Assembly: GCF_013177695.1 (NCBI RefSeq)
Contig: NZ_WOEY01000078.1
Span: 1-64,000, forward strand
Reading direction: 5' to 3'
Source of the DNA: Paraburkholderia solitsugae
Lineage (GTDB): Bacteria > Pseudomonadota > Gammaproteobacteria > Burkholderiales > Burkholderiaceae
DNA: 64,000 bases
Under the pieces are notes generated by a model. It had not been told where the DNA came from and ran no database searches. It saw only the letters and a list, made by a program, of their open reading frames with translations. This document shows, one piece after another, positions 42,130 through 51,880 of this stretch. The position numbers were made by a program, and so were the translations under genes. Position 1 is the stretch's first letter; every line of letters begins with the position of its first letter.

Positions 42130-42455
42130 CGACCTCTTCGGGCAGAAGCATGAATCAGGGCCTATTCACGCTAATGACGGCCCTTCTGGGGGCCAGCCCC
42201 GCGAAGGTTTTTATATTCAGGGGAACGTGCCTTTCCGCCGTTGGCGCTTGTCGGCCATGCTCCGGATTGACGAGGGCGCAACGAGATGGCCCGATTCAGA
42301 ACGTAGCCGGACGGCAAGGGGCGAAACTACGGCCGGTAGATTAATGCTCCCGCTTCGTGAACAAACATCCCTGAGCAGGCTCCGTTGGGACAAGGCTGGA
42401 GTACGTGAAGCACCCGCCTCGCCCGTTGCCGATTACGCTACGATCCTGACGGAAC
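42130..42455. other. Intergenic region
   Basis: A stretch of 326 bases between the hypothetical gene and the APC permease stop. No gene or strong signal is seen. A GGCCC-rich inverted repeat near 42179-42196 (GGCCCTTCTGGGGGCC) could form a small hairpin. Confidence 0.35.
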
Positions 42456-43964
42456 TCAGGAACTATGCCGCCCCTGGCGCGGGCCTGCGGTTCCTTGATT
42501 CAGGCGGCGCCGCAGAGAGACGAGCCACCAGAGAGCGCCGATTGCGAGGGCGACAAGGGTCGTGACGGCTGCGTCGTGGTTCTCGTCAGGCAAGGTGAGA
42601 GTAACAATCACGACCAACGTCCACGCACCACCCAGCACGATCATCGGGACGAGCCATCTGCCAAGGTCGAAGACGCCCTGTGGTGCTGAGGGCATATCTC
42701 CGCGCCGGTGCGCCATGTAGGCCGCGACGAGCGTCAGGAAGTAGGTCAGGTAGTAGGTCAAACCAACCATCGAATAGATGGCGGTGACGAACCCTCCGCT
42801 TGCCAGATTCAGGATGACCGCAATCACCGTGATGAGCAGGATGGCGCCGACCGGAGTCCCGAACCTCGGACTGACCGACGAAAGGAACCCCGACGCGGGA
42901 AGCATACTGTCCCGGGAAAGGGCAAACGTCATGCGCGTGGCGACTGCCATGTTCGCGATCAAACACGCAAGAATCGATGCGAACGCGACTACCACCATGA
43001 AGCTGCCCGCGAGCCTACCTAATTGGAGTCGGACGATGTGGATGACAGGATTCTCCGGTTGAGCCAGGAGATTGTCCACTGAGCCTGGGATCGCAATGCC
43101 AAGCAACGCAAACACAACGAATCCCAGGATACTCGATACCACCACCGCCCGGATCATTGCGCGGGGAGCCGTCTTACGTGGATCCTTCGTTTCCTCGGCC
43201 AGGTCCGCCGCGCCCTCCCAGCCGAGCAGCACGGAAACCGGCAACAGTGTGGCGAGCGCCACTGTTACAAAGTGAATCGGCTGCTTACTGGTCGGGTGCG
43301 CTGATACCAGAATTCCCAATCCTTGCGTATGGTCAAAGAAGAAGAACACGCCGGCAATCAGTGCAATCGTGAGGATGACAGTCCCAATTAGCTCGATAGA
43401 TGCCCCCAGGTCATTGATGCGCGTGGCGATCTTGATCCCAACGACGTTGAGAAGGCCAACTACCACGGTAGCGCCGATGCTCAGCAGCTGAACTTGCAAC
43501 TGTGTGGGATTCGGCCATATCTCCGGCGCGAACACGCTTCCGATGGCTGCAGCGGTTGCTGCCGTACCAGCTGCAAACGAGATGAAGGCGACCCAGCCAG
43601 TGAACCAGCCAAAATGATTTCCGGCAAGCCGGCTTGACCATTGGTACGCGTAACCGGTCAGGGGGATGCGCCCTGCCAGATGCGAGTACACCATCACGAT
43701 GCAGAATACAAGTGGAATGACAACGAGCCACAGGAGGATCCCAACGCCGCCAACGCGCGTAAATGGATCCGAGAACAGGGTGACGACGCCCGTGTTGATC
43801 GAAACCATCGAGAACGCAAGCGCGAATGAAGTGAAGGACCCCATTGTGCGATGCAATTTCTGCTGATAGCCGAGCGACGCGAGCTCCGCATCGTCACTTG
43901 CCGCCTGCTGGTCGTCGCTCAATGCCCCAACGCCCTCCCCACAGGACTTGGCGGTAGAGTTCAT
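42456..43964 (-). CDS. APC-family amino acid/amine permease
   Basis: A 502-residue permease with about twelve membrane segments. The start region MGSFTSFALAFSMVSINTGV, helix 6 region LGWEGAADLAEETKDPRKTA and RMTFALSRDSMLPASGFLSS are typical of the APC superfamily, near the GABA/choline-type carriers. Its start overlaps the aminotransferase stop (43961-43964), so transporter and enzyme are co-translated. The substrate is likely an amine or omega-amino acid that the aminotransferase uses. Confidence 0.87.
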   Translation of the reverse strand: MNSTAKSCGEGVGALSDDQQAASDDAELASLGYQQKLHRTMGSFTSFALAFSMVSINTGVVTLFSDPFTRVGGVGILLWLVVIPLVFCIVMVYSHLAGRIPLTGYAYQWSSRLAGNHFGWFTGWVAFISFAAGTAATAAAIGSVFAPEIWPNPTQLQVQLLSIGATVVVGLLNVVGIKIATRINDLGASIELIGTVILTIALIAGVFFFFDHTQGLGILVSAHPTSKQPIHFVTVALATLLPVSVLLGWEGAADLAEETKDPRKTAPRAMIRAVVVSSILGFVVFALLGIAIPGSVDNLLAQPENPVIHIVRLQLGRLAGSFMVVVAFASILACLIANMAVATRMTFALSRDSMLPASGFLSSVSPRFGTPVGAILLITVIAVILNLASGGFVTAIYSMVGLTYYLTYFLTLVAAYMAHRRGDMPSAPQGVFDLGRWLVPMIVLGGAWTLVVIVTLTLPDENHDAAVTTLVALAIGALWWLVSLRRRLNQGTAGPRQGRHSS

Positions 43965-45262
43965 TTCGAATCCTCCTCGATGGCGCCCAGTACTTCGTCA
44001 AGTACGTCGAGGGCGCGCGATAACAGCGGTCGCTCGATGTCAAGTGGCGGTTTCACCTTGATCAGGTTGCCGAGACCGGCGTACCGGCTCTCGCCAAAAA
44101 GCACACCAAGCTCGACACCACGGCGGTAGACCTCCTGCGATTCCTTTTGAGCCGGGGTCTTCTTCTCCCGATCGGTAACGAGCTCAATAGAAACCATCAG
44201 ACCCGGACAGCGCACGTCGCCGATCAGTTTTCTGCGCTTCTGCATCTCGAGCAATCGTTCGGTGGCGTATTCGCCCGCCGCCCTTGCTTTCTGGCAAAGG
44301 TTATCCATCTGGATAGCTTCAATCGTTGCGAGACCCGCTGCCAACGAGACCGGGAAATTCCCGAACGTCAAAGCCTCCTCACCTTCGTCGAACCACGTCA
44401 GCCGATCGTCGGCAAGAACACCCGCCAGGGGGAACCCACCGCCGATACCCTTGCCGAAGACAATGATGTCTGGCACCACATCGTAGTACTCCGCTGCCCA
44501 CATCGTGCCCATGCGCCCGAAGCCAGTCTGCACTTCGTCAAGGATAAGCAGTACACCGAGGCGGTCGCAGATTTCACGAACGCCCTTGTAGTACGAACGT
44601 GGGAACTCGATGTGGCCACCATTGCCCTGGATCGGCTCCATCATCACCGCCGCAACCGGGCCGTCAACACCCTTCGTGATCGTATCTTCCAGGAGACCGA
44701 GGCACAGTTGCACTTCGACTTCCGGATCCATACCAAGCCGGCTGCGGTACGGGTACGGATGCGGGACACGCGTGAACCTGGGCTGAATCGGCAGGAACGG
44801 ATTGTTGGGATGCGGCCAACTGGCCCCGAGCGTTGCCAGGGAACGGCCATGATAGCCGTCCTGGAGGACGATCAGGTTTTGCGCTCCGGGGCGGTTCTTG
44901 AAGGCCAGCTTCATCGCCATTTCGCCAGCCAGACTGCCATGTAGTGCAAAGCCGACGTGGTTCAGATTTCCCGGTGAGATCTCCTGAAGCTTGGCCACAA
45001 GCTTCCGGCGCGGCAGCGACTCGAAATTGGGGCGGATATGAGTCATATCACGGAGTTGCGCGATAGCCGCTTCCACTACACGTGGGTCATTGGCGCCCAG
45101 ATTGTTCGACCATGCCTGCGCCGTGCAGTCGATGTATTCACGGCCTTTGTCATCCCAGACAAGCGAGCCCCTCGCCTTAACCAGTGTGATCTTGTCCGAG
45201 GATTGCGCCAAGGTTTGCAAGCCACCCACTTCCGTGGCAAATGCGTCTTTCCCACCGTTCAT
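43961..45262 (-). CDS. Class III (omega) aminotransferase, PLP-dependent
   Basis: A 433-residue aminotransferase. The cofactor aspartate is in LLILDEVQTGFGRMG and the PLP lysine in DIIVFGKGIGGGFPLAG. The family N-terminal region with YIDCTAQAWSNNLGANDPRV is present. It would move an amino group from an omega-amino acid or diamine to pyruvate or 2-oxoglutarate. It is coupled to the APC permease and divergent from a LysR gene, a standard import-and-transamination module. Confidence 0.9.
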   Translation of the reverse strand: MNGGKDAFATEVGGLQTLAQSSDKITLVKARGSLVWDDKGREYIDCTAQAWSNNLGANDPRVVEAAIAQLRDMTHIRPNFESLPRRKLVAKLQEISPGNLNHVGFALHGSLAGEMAMKLAFKNRPGAQNLIVLQDGYHGRSLATLGASWPHPNNPFLPIQPRFTRVPHPYPYRSRLGMDPEVEVQLCLGLLEDTITKGVDGPVAAVMMEPIQGNGGHIEFPRSYYKGVREICDRLGVLLILDEVQTGFGRMGTMWAAEYYDVVPDIIVFGKGIGGGFPLAGVLADDRLTWFDEGEEALTFGNFPVSLAAGLATIEAIQMDNLCQKARAAGEYATERLLEMQKRRKLIGDVRCPGLMVSIELVTDREKKTPAQKESQEVYRRGVELGVLFGESRYAGLGNLIKVKPPLDIERPLLSRALDVLDEVLGAIEEDSK

Positions 45263-45426
45263 CTCTATCTCCTGTTTGCGTAGACGGACGCTAGAACCGC
45301 GCCTCGATCAAATGCTAGGACTTGCGGGAACAGTCCAGAATGACGAAATAATGCTGAATTTATTGGAATCTCTTATAAATCGTGGCAACATAAGCTCAAA
45401 GACTACGACCACTGACCGGAGGCGCC
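45263..45426. promoter_or_regulatory. Divergent control region, aminotransferase and LysR
   Basis: AT-rich around 45340-45375. An imperfect inverted repeat AATAATGCTGAATTTATT contains a T-N11-A spacing that LysR regulators recognise. The regulator at 45427 probably binds here to control both directions. Confidence 0.45.
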
Positions 45427-46416
45427 GTGCAGCATTTCGGGTTTGATCTACGCCAGCTGCGTGCCTTTGTAGTGGTGGCGGCGGAACTGAATTTCCTCCG
45501 TGCCGCCCAGCGCCTGCACATTTCACAGCCGGCACTATCCCAGACCATACGTCAGCTCGAAGGGACGCTAGGTGTAGTGCTGTTTGACAGGAATACGAGG
45601 AGCGTTGGGCTTACTGAGGCTGGGCAGGATTTGCTTCGGGACGCGAACAAGGTCCTCGCGCACGCGCAGAAGCTGGCCGACAACGCCCACGATCATGCGA
45701 CTGGTGTCCGTGGCGTGTTGAACGTCGGCTTTCTCATCGGAACCGGCGTCGACCTCATGCCTGAAGTGCTTCGCGCCTTCAGCGAGAAATACCCTGACGT
45801 ACGAGTACTGGTAAAGGAGTTTGATTTTTCCAGCCCCGAAGCCGGGATAAATGACGGGATGGACGTCGCTGTGCTTCGTCCCCCAATCTCGGCCGATCAC
45901 GTGGAACTGAGGACGTTACTCGAAGAACCCTGCGTCGCCTGTCTCCCGCTTGGCCATCCCCTGGCGCAAGCAAAAAGCGTGAGCGTCTATCAGCTACTGG
46001 ACGAGCCTATCGTAGCTGCACCCTCGCGAGGGGTATGGCGCAATTACTGGATAGCAGACGAATACAGGCGCGGCCGCGCCGCAAAGGTAGTGCATGAAGC
46101 TGCCACTGTCGAGAGCGAATTGCAAGCAGTTGCATCGGGACGCGGTATCAGTATCACTGCACTATCAACAGCATTGTTTTATGCCCGGCGAGGTGTGTCG
46201 TTCCCGGTTATCCGTGACATGCCACCGTGCCGGATCGCGGTCGCCCTCCCTGAACCAGCGACGATCGCTGCGAAGAACTTTGCGGACATGGCTGTCGCCG
46301 TCGCCGAGTCAGGGCAAAGAGATCGACCGGCAGGCTCGACTGATTCTCCTCAGCCGGCACAAGATTCCTCCAGGCGCAGCCCTTCATTACGAATCGCGCC
46401 GCGCGCCGGTAGATGA
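45427..46416 (+). CDS. LysR-family transcriptional regulator
   Basis: A 329-residue LysR protein with an N-terminal winged helix (LRQLRAFVVVAAELNFLRAA, then RLHISQPALSQTIRQLE) and an effector domain. It is divergent from the aminotransferase-permease operon and is its likely regulator. The C-terminal 30 residues (GSTDSPQPAQDSSRRSPSLR) are low complexity and may be an extension created by loss of the original stop. Confidence 0.87.
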   Translation: MQHFGFDLRQLRAFVVVAAELNFLRAAQRLHISQPALSQTIRQLEGTLGVVLFDRNTRSVGLTEAGQDLLRDANKVLAHAQKLADNAHDHATGVRGVLNVGFLIGTGVDLMPEVLRAFSEKYPDVRVLVKEFDFSSPEAGINDGMDVAVLRPPISADHVELRTLLEEPCVACLPLGHPLAQAKSVSVYQLLDEPIVAAPSRGVWRNYWIADEYRRGRAAKVVHEAATVESELQAVASGRGISITALSTALFYARRGVSFPVIRDMPPCRIAVALPEPATIAAKNFADMAVAVAESGQRDRPAGSTDSPQPAQDSSRRSPSLRIAPRAGR

Positions 46417-46766
46417 ATCCGCGCCGGGTCCTTCCGGACGCTTTCAGGTAAACCCCATCCACGCTCGGATGATGTCGACCGAGCATGAGGCGTACAGGTA
46501 GTCGTTTTCGAGTCTCCAACAAGCGGTGTCCGGCGGCGGCCGTGCAAACGCAATCAAATGAAGCGACGGCCATTCGTCATCACGAGCATGTAACGTGATT
46601 GTATTCACGATAGGCAGTCGTAAACACGACCCCAGATCGAAGCAGCGTCCGCGGCATCGATATCCTGTCCTGTTCAAATTGCTGCTCGAGAACCACGGAT
46701 CTAGCACAATTCGATCAACCGTCACTGTCGCGACGGTCCCATTGATCTCCCAGACACACCGTCCCG
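46417..46766. other. Intergenic region
   Basis: No recognised gene. A minus-strand frame (46444-46725) ends in WRLENDYLYASCSVDIIRAW, but it has no ribosome site and no family resemblance. The porin stop codon lies at the right end, without the 36-bp repeat that follows the twin porin. Confidence 0.35.
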
Positions 46767-47906
46767 CTAGAAGTGCTGAACCAGTGCGATCCGATAGACC
46801 ATCTGGTTGCCCGTCGACGAAAGATCGTTAGCGCCAACGATATGCGCCAGATCGAGGCCTGTTCCGGTCTTGCCGTTCGTATGCTGCCACGCACCTTCAA
46901 CGTACACCGAGGTACGCTTGCTCAGACTGTAGTTCACCATCAGCGACACCTGATGCCAGTTCGGGCTGTCGCTGCCCGTGGTGTCCTTCAGTTCGCCATG
47001 GGTGAACGTATACGCGCCTATCACCGAAAGGTCCGGATGGAAGAAATATTGCCCGTTGAGCTCGATGTTGTCGAATTTCCACGACGTCCACGTCTGCGTG
47101 CCGATGTTCGGCACGTAGGCATTGGCGGTCGGATCGTACACATCCGTGTGCGAATAGGCCAGTGCGACATTGGAGCTGTCGGAGAACGTCCACTTGATGG
47201 CCGCGCCGATGTTCTGCTGCGACGCCGCCGCGAACACGGCATCCGTGCCCACCGCCCCGCCTGCCGACGTGCCCCCGCCGTTCTGCCTGGTGTACGCAAG
47301 TGCCGCAGAGAACGGGCCAGTCGAATACGTGCCGCCCGCACTGTATGCGCGGTTCGACGCGAAGTTCGTTGCGTTGCTGAAGCCGTAGACCGCCTCTGCC
47401 TGGAACCCGTCAATCACGGGCGTGACGAACTTCACTGAATTGTTGAAGCGGTAGTCGGAGTCAGCATTATCGTTGTCGAACGGGTGCGCGGCAAAGTCGC
47501 CAATTGCGCCGCCTGCCGCCGTAAACGGACTCCACATGTCGACCATGGCCTCATACTGCCGTCCCAGCGACACCGTCCCCAGGGTTTGCGACGACAGGCC
47601 AACAAACGCCTGGCGGCCGAAAAGGCGCCCCCCTTCGTCGAGCGCGCCGCTGTTGATATTTACGCCGTTCTCCAGTGTGAAGATCGCGCTGAGTCCGCCG
47701 CCCAGGTCCTCTGTGCCCTTCAGCCCGAAACTGGTTTCCGCAGTGTCGCCGCTAACCATCGAGAATGCGTGATGACCTCCAGCGTTCGTCGTAAAGTTCA
47801 GTCCATCGTCCAGAACGCCGTATAGCGTCACACTGCTTTGCGCGTGAGCTTGAGTCGCCAACGCGCAAGCAGAAATCGTCAGTAAATGCAGCAATCGTTT
47901 TTTCAT
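46767..47906 (-). CDS. Outer-membrane porin, twin copy 2
   Basis: A 379-residue porin with signal peptide MKKRLLHLLTISACALATQA, then AHAQSSVTLYGVLDDG. Its mature part is nearly identical to that encoded at 38782-39924. About 430 bp at the 5-prime end of the mature coding region differ at only three or so positions, while the signal peptides and flanks are unrelated. It is a full-length barrel ending IALVQHF. The pair flanks 7 kb that carries xylB, the permease, the aminotransferase and a LysR gene. Confidence 0.9.
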   Translation of the reverse strand: MKKRLLHLLTISACALATQAHAQSSVTLYGVLDDGLNFTTNAGGHHAFSMVSGDTAETSFGLKGTEDLGGGLSAIFTLENGVNINSGALDEGGRLFGRQAFVGLSSQTLGTVSLGRQYEAMVDMWSPFTAAGGAIGDFAAHPFDNDNADSDYRFNNSVKFVTPVIDGFQAEAVYGFSNATNFASNRAYSAGGTYSTGPFSAALAYTRQNGGGTSAGGAVGTDAVFAAASQQNIGAAIKWTFSDSSNVALAYSHTDVYDPTANAYVPNIGTQTWTSWKFDNIELNGQYFFHPDLSVIGAYTFTHGELKDTTGSDSPNWHQVSLMVNYSLSKRTSVYVEGAWQHTNGKTGTGLDLAHIVGANDLSSTGNQMVYRIALVQHF

Positions 47907-48756
47907 TTTCCGTAACCTTAATTGTGTAGGATTACATATTAATCAGCAAATTATCTATTCCGATGGCATGGCTTGCCGTCCGATTTCCTTACTTTCCCAC
48001 AGCGCCGGTCCACACTCCTTTTCAAGCCCTCCCGGCGAAATCGATTTCAATCTCATCCACAACGAACCACGAGGCCGTCGCAGGTCCTCGCGTCGTTGGC
48101 GGCGGCGCCAGCGAACAGCGGGATCAGGTCCGCGGGTTAAAAATCATGGCCCGATATTGCGCACAGGCGACTCTATGAATCTGTCGGACTGCCGCCAACC
48201 GAAGTCCGCCCTATTTTGAGCACCACCGCGTGACAGGTCCACGGAAAGCCGTCCCAACGATTGCAGCCCAGCCGGAAGCCCACATGCATAGTTCCTGCTG
48301 GATCGACCCAGCCTGGCACCGACGTTCGTCAGAGACCGCTAATCCTCCGTCAAGCTGTACGGCCTCCTCCCTTCGCGACACACACTCACTTCTCCGGCGC
48401 TTTTTTACAGATAGTGACAGCCGACTCCCGGTCCCCCACACCTTGACATCGTCGCATGCCCACTTGCTCATCACTTCCTCACGAAAACGTTTTCGTGAGG
48501 CCGCCTTTCGGTCTCCGTGGATTTTTGTATTAGTATGGAATGCATAACATCTGATTCTTTATCTCAACCTCGCCTCAACATATTTTCCTTTCCGGTTATC
48601 TTACGGCCCTGACCGCACCACTCGGCCTTGCAAATTACGGCGACGTATGCCGGCCCCTTGCATCTACACCATCAGACTGGTATCGGCGGTTGCACCAGTG
48701 ACCACCTCGTTCAGAGGCTTTCGACGGTTCGACTGAATTTCAGAACACCGCCTCTA
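47907..48756. other. Gene-free region with porin promoter and orphan operator
   Basis: No supported gene in 850 bases. AT-rich sequence just right of 47906 should hold the porin promoter. The perfect palindrome at 48477-48500 and the AT-rich promoter-like stretch after it (near 48510-48550) point rightward but lead to no gene. The minus-strand frame at 48211-48474 is not recognisable. A deletion of a LacI-controlled gene is plausible. Confidence 0.5.
48477..48500. promoter_or_regulatory. LacI/GalR-type operator palindrome
   Basis: A perfect 24-bp palindrome with core GAAAACGTTTTC, a classic LacI/GalR-family half-site arrangement with the central CG. No LacI-family gene occurs in the window and no gene follows it closely. 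Confidence 0.7.
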
Positions 48757-49611
48757 TCAATCCAGCCGATAGACGCGAATTGCCGTGTCCCGGTATAGTT
48801 TGCGCTTCTCCGACTCGGATGCCCCCTCCACGACTTCGTCCAGAATCTCCACGAAGTCCCGATACGAGTGAGTCAGTTCTGCCACAGTCCAGTCGCTCCC
48901 ATACAGCACGCGATCAAAGCCAAACTGATCAATAACATGCGCGATGTATGGCTTCACGTCATCTTTACGCCATGCCGAGTGGCCAGCCTCGGTAATGACG
49001 CCGGAGATTTTGCACACCACATTTGGCATACGGGCCAATTCTCGAATCTGTTGCTTCCAGGGTTCTTGCAACCCGTTCTTGATATCCGGCTTCCCAATGT
49101 GATCGAGCACGAACGTAACCTCGGGACAGCGTCGAACAAGTTCTAGTGCGTAGACCATGGCCCAGTGCTTGACGCAAATATCAAAACTGAGTTGGTATTT
49201 CGGCAGCAACTTAACCGCCGATATGAACCCCGGCTCCAAACAAAACGACGGATCACGCTCAGTTTCAATCAAGCGTCTTACACCACGAACACACCGATTC
49301 TGCATTAAGGCGACAAGATCTCCCTCGACGTCCGCGCCCTTTTCTAGCGGCGCGTGAACCACCATGCCGCAGAGTCGAGGGTCCGTGTTTGCCAACCTCT
49401 GAATAAAGCTGGCTTCCTGAAGGTGGAATCCGGGCGCTACAGCGACCTCTGCGAAAACAATCTTGTCGACTTCGACCTCTTCCCGAGCAACATCGAAATG
49501 TTTGAGCAAGCTTGTGCGGTTGATCTTGGGTACTGTCGCGAGCCAATCGTAGCGTAACCTTTCTACGTCATAGAGGTGAACGTGGCTGTCAACTATCGGG
49601 AAACTAGGCAC
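48757..49611 (-). CDS. Amidohydrolase-family lactonase (L-fuconolactonase-like)
   Basis: A 284-residue TIM-barrel metal hydrolase of the amidohydrolase-2 group. HxH is in IVDSHVHLYD, a later metal or catalytic His in FVLDHIGKPDI, and the terminal Asp in VLYGSDWTVAEL. Such enzymes open sugar lactones such as L-fuconolactone. The start is probably GTG 49611 (VPSFPIVDSHVH) after AAGGAATC; the longer frame to 49665 overlaps the DUF1349 gene. The neighbouring aldose dehydrogenase and FucU mutarotase support a sugar-lactone role. Confidence 0.83.
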   Translation of the reverse strand: MPSFPIVDSHVHLYDVERLRYDWLATVPKINRTSLLKHFDVAREEVEVDKIVFAEVAVAPGFHLQEASFIQRLANTDPRLCGMVVHAPLEKGADVEGDLVALMQNRCVRGVRRLIETERDPSFCLEPGFISAVKLLPKYQLSFDICVKHWAMVYALELVRRCPEVTFVLDHIGKPDIKNGLQEPWKQQIRELARMPNVVCKISGVITEAGHSAWRKDDVKPYIAHVIDQFGFDRVLYGSDWTVAELTHSYRDFVEILDEVVEGASESEKRKLYRDTAIRVYRLD

Positions 49612-49658
49612 CTTGATTCCTTTCCATCGATTCTTGGTATGGTCTCGGACAACAGACC

Positions 49659-50240
49659 TCAACAATCATGAAGTTGCCGTGCAATCGCTGGACCAATCGT
49701 AAAGTCGCGAAAGGCCACCTTGAAACCTTCTCGCTCGGGAGAACAGCACATCACCCCAACGTCAATGGCTCGTGAACGTGGCAGATAGGCAAGGCGAACC
49801 AGCTGCCATAGGCTAGTTTCAGCGTCGAAATACTGGACACGAATCGCCTCACCATGACGCGTCAAGCGTAACCGCACTCCGGACGCCGCAGTCTGGATTT
49901 TCAGCATGGACCAGTCGGAGGTATCGTTGGTGACTACCACCGAGAAGCACATCTGGCCATCAGAATACTCAACGCCCGCCTTGATCCAGTGCGTTTCACC
50001 AAGGCGCGCCATTAGGCCTGCCTGATCGTAAAGCGTTTCATAGTGGCCATCAATTGCCACCTCCGCAGTGAAATCGCCTTCAACTGATTTATATGCGAAA
50101 TGTCCGCTGTCGCGCCGGAATCCATAGAACGTCTCGCGCCAAAAATCAGTCTTTCCATCGGTTCTGACAAGCAACGCCTCGTCACGAATTTCGAAAGCCT
50201 TCGGCTGGTTCAGCCATTGAAGCTCAGCAAGCTTTAGCAT
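49659..50240 (-). CDS. DUF1349 family protein
   Basis: A 193-residue concanavalin-like beta-sandwich protein. DUF1349 signatures include KTDFWRETFYGFRRDSGHFA, DFTAEVAIDGHYETLYDQAG and LMARLGETHWIKAGVEYSDG. Members are often found near sugar-degradation genes and may bind or modify carbohydrates, but no activity is established. ATG 50240 (MLKLAEL) is preferred to the one ten codons earlier. It lies between the lactonase and FucU genes. Confidence 0.8.
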   Translation of the reverse strand: MLKLAELQWLNQPKAFEIRDEALLVRTDGKTDFWRETFYGFRRDSGHFAYKSVEGDFTAEVAIDGHYETLYDQAGLMARLGETHWIKAGVEYSDGQMCFSVVVTNDTSDWSMLKIQTAASGVRLRLTRHGEAIRVQYFDAETSLWQLVRLAYLPRSRAIDVGVMCCSPEREGFKVAFRDFTIGPAIARQLHDC

Positions 50241-50398
50241 ATTTGACACTCTCAAGATTTGATAATGCATGTCGCTCAGTTAGGTCCTACCGCCGTGGAC
50301 CGACCGATGAACTCGCAAGCAACACTTCGCCACGCCCAGGCGTTAGAAGGTTGTTGACGACGGTTCTCCGTGGAGCGCATGCAAATGGCAGCGGCCGC

Positions 50399-50842
50399 TC
50401 ACGACATGTTGACCGGCCTAGCGATCGTGCCCTTCCGCAAAATGACATTTCCGTAGAAACCGGTCTCGCCAGTGGCCACTACGGCAAATGCCTGCTCCGT
50501 TCGGCGATAGAAAGCGTGCCGCTCGAGTAGCCGCAGTTCGGCATTCACACCTCTTTCAGTCACAGCGGCGGCAATTTCTGCGTGCATCGGAACGCGCTCA
50601 TCAGGCGAACCGATGACCTCCATCCCAAGGACTGGATCGGGATCCGATTCGTCCAGAGGCAGCACGGCAAGGATCGCGCGCAAGGAACGTCGCAGATTCA
50701 CACCATCCAGGCGCACGAGTCTTTTTGCAACGGCCGCAGCGGGAAAACTTCCATCGGCAACAACAATCTCATCGCCATGTCCCATGGCGCGGAGATACGA
50801 GAGAAGTTCGGGGGTGAGAACAGGATCCAGCCCAATTAGCAT
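50399..50842 (-). CDS. fucU: L-fucose mutarotase (FucU/RbsD family)
   Basis: A 147-residue RbsD/FucU protein, which interconverts sugar anomers. The conserved GHGDEIVVADGSFP region holds the catalytic His/Asp pair, and the C-terminal RHAFYRRTEQAFAVVATGE with FYGNVILRKG is diagnostic of FucU over RbsD. ATG 50842 follows GGAGACGATC. It lies 33 bases after the aldose dehydrogenase gene and would supply the anomer that enzyme oxidises. Confidence 0.87.
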   Translation of the reverse strand: MLIGLDPVLTPELLSYLRAMGHGDEIVVADGSFPAAAVAKRLVRLDGVNLRRSLRAILAVLPLDESDPDPVLGMEVIGSPDERVPMHAEIAAAVTERGVNAELRLLERHAFYRRTEQAFAVVATGETGFYGNVILRKGTIARPVNMS

Positions 50843-50875
50843 GATCGTCTCCACTGATTCAAGCAAAATAGATAT

Positions 50876-51880
50876 TCACTTCCGCAACCCGGAGATTTCT
50901 CCAGGAACCGGCGCCGCCGGCACGATTACGCCGTCTTCACGCAACGCTGCCCATAAGTCGACTGGAATTGGAAAAGAGTACATCGCAATATTCTCCTCAA
51001 TTTCCTGTGGCATTCTGGCGCCAGTCAGTGTCGAGGCGACGGCCGGATGCGCCGCTGCAAACTGCATCGCAGCAGCCTTCAGCGGAACGCCGTGCTCCAG
51101 GCAAATCCCTTCGATGCGCAATGCTCGCTGGATAAGCGTTTGATCGGCATCGGCATAGTTAAATTTAGCGTTGGCTCTCGGGTCTGCAAGTATGCCGCTG
51201 TTGTAGACGCCGGCGGCAATAACTGAAATGCCGCGCTCCTCGCAGAGCGGCAAGAATTCCTGCAAGGCCCCCTGTTCAAGCAGCGTATAGCGACCAGCCA
51301 GAAGGAAGCAGTCAAAGACACCGTCGCGGGCAAAGCGCGTGAGCATTTCACTCTGGTTCATGCCGGCACCGACCGCCTTAACGACACCCTGCGCTCTTAA
51401 GCTGTCAAGCGCTTTGTAAGCACCATCAATCGCGGCCGTGTAATGGTCGTCCGGATCATGAATGTGCAGGATATCAACGCGCTCTGCGTCCAGTCGGGTA
51501 AGGCTTTCCTCGAATGACCTCATTATGCCGTCGTAGCTGAAGTCAAACACCGGCCGCTCAGGTGGAGTACCTTTATAGTAGGCATCTTCACCAACAGGTT
51601 GATCCGGGATTCGCAACAATCGTCCAACCTTTGTTGCAAGAACATAATCTTCACGCGGTTTCGCCTTGAGAAACGCTCCGAGCCTCCTTTCTGCCGACCC
51701 GTTGCCGTATTGAGGAGCCGTATCGAAGAAGCGTATGCCTTGCGACCATGCCGCTTCGAGCGTAGCCAACGCGTTCTCATCATTAACCGGCGCGTAGAGA
51801 CCACCCAGCGGCGCGGTCCCCAAGCCCAGTTCCGTGACCGCACAAGAAGTGCTGCCCAGACAATGTTTCCCGTATTCCAT
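50876..51880 (-). CDS. Aldo/keto reductase (L-fucose/D-threo-aldose 1-dehydrogenase-like)
   Basis: A 334-residue aldo/keto reductase. The tetrad is D and Y in FFDTAPQYGNGSAERRLG, K in VLATKVGRLLR and H in ILHIHDPDDH. The start LGSTSCAVTELGLGTAPLGG is typical of the D-threo-aldose dehydrogenase group, which oxidises L-fucose and related aldoses at C1 to lactones. ATG 51880 follows a GGAGGACAGGC site. It leads the operon with FucU, DUF1349 and the lactonase, matching mutarotation, oxidation and lactone opening. Confidence 0.88.
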   Translation of the reverse strand: MEYGKHCLGSTSCAVTELGLGTAPLGGLYAPVNDENALATLEAAWSQGIRFFDTAPQYGNGSAERRLGAFLKAKPREDYVLATKVGRLLRIPDQPVGEDAYYKGTPPERPVFDFSYDGIMRSFEESLTRLDAERVDILHIHDPDDHYTAAIDGAYKALDSLRAQGVVKAVGAGMNQSEMLTRFARDGVFDCFLLAGRYTLLEQGALQEFLPLCEERGISVIAAGVYNSGILADPRANAKFNYADADQTLIQRALRIEGICLEHGVPLKAAAMQFAAAHPAVASTLTGARMPQEIEENIAMYSFPIPVDLWAALREDGVIVPAAPVPGEISGLRK

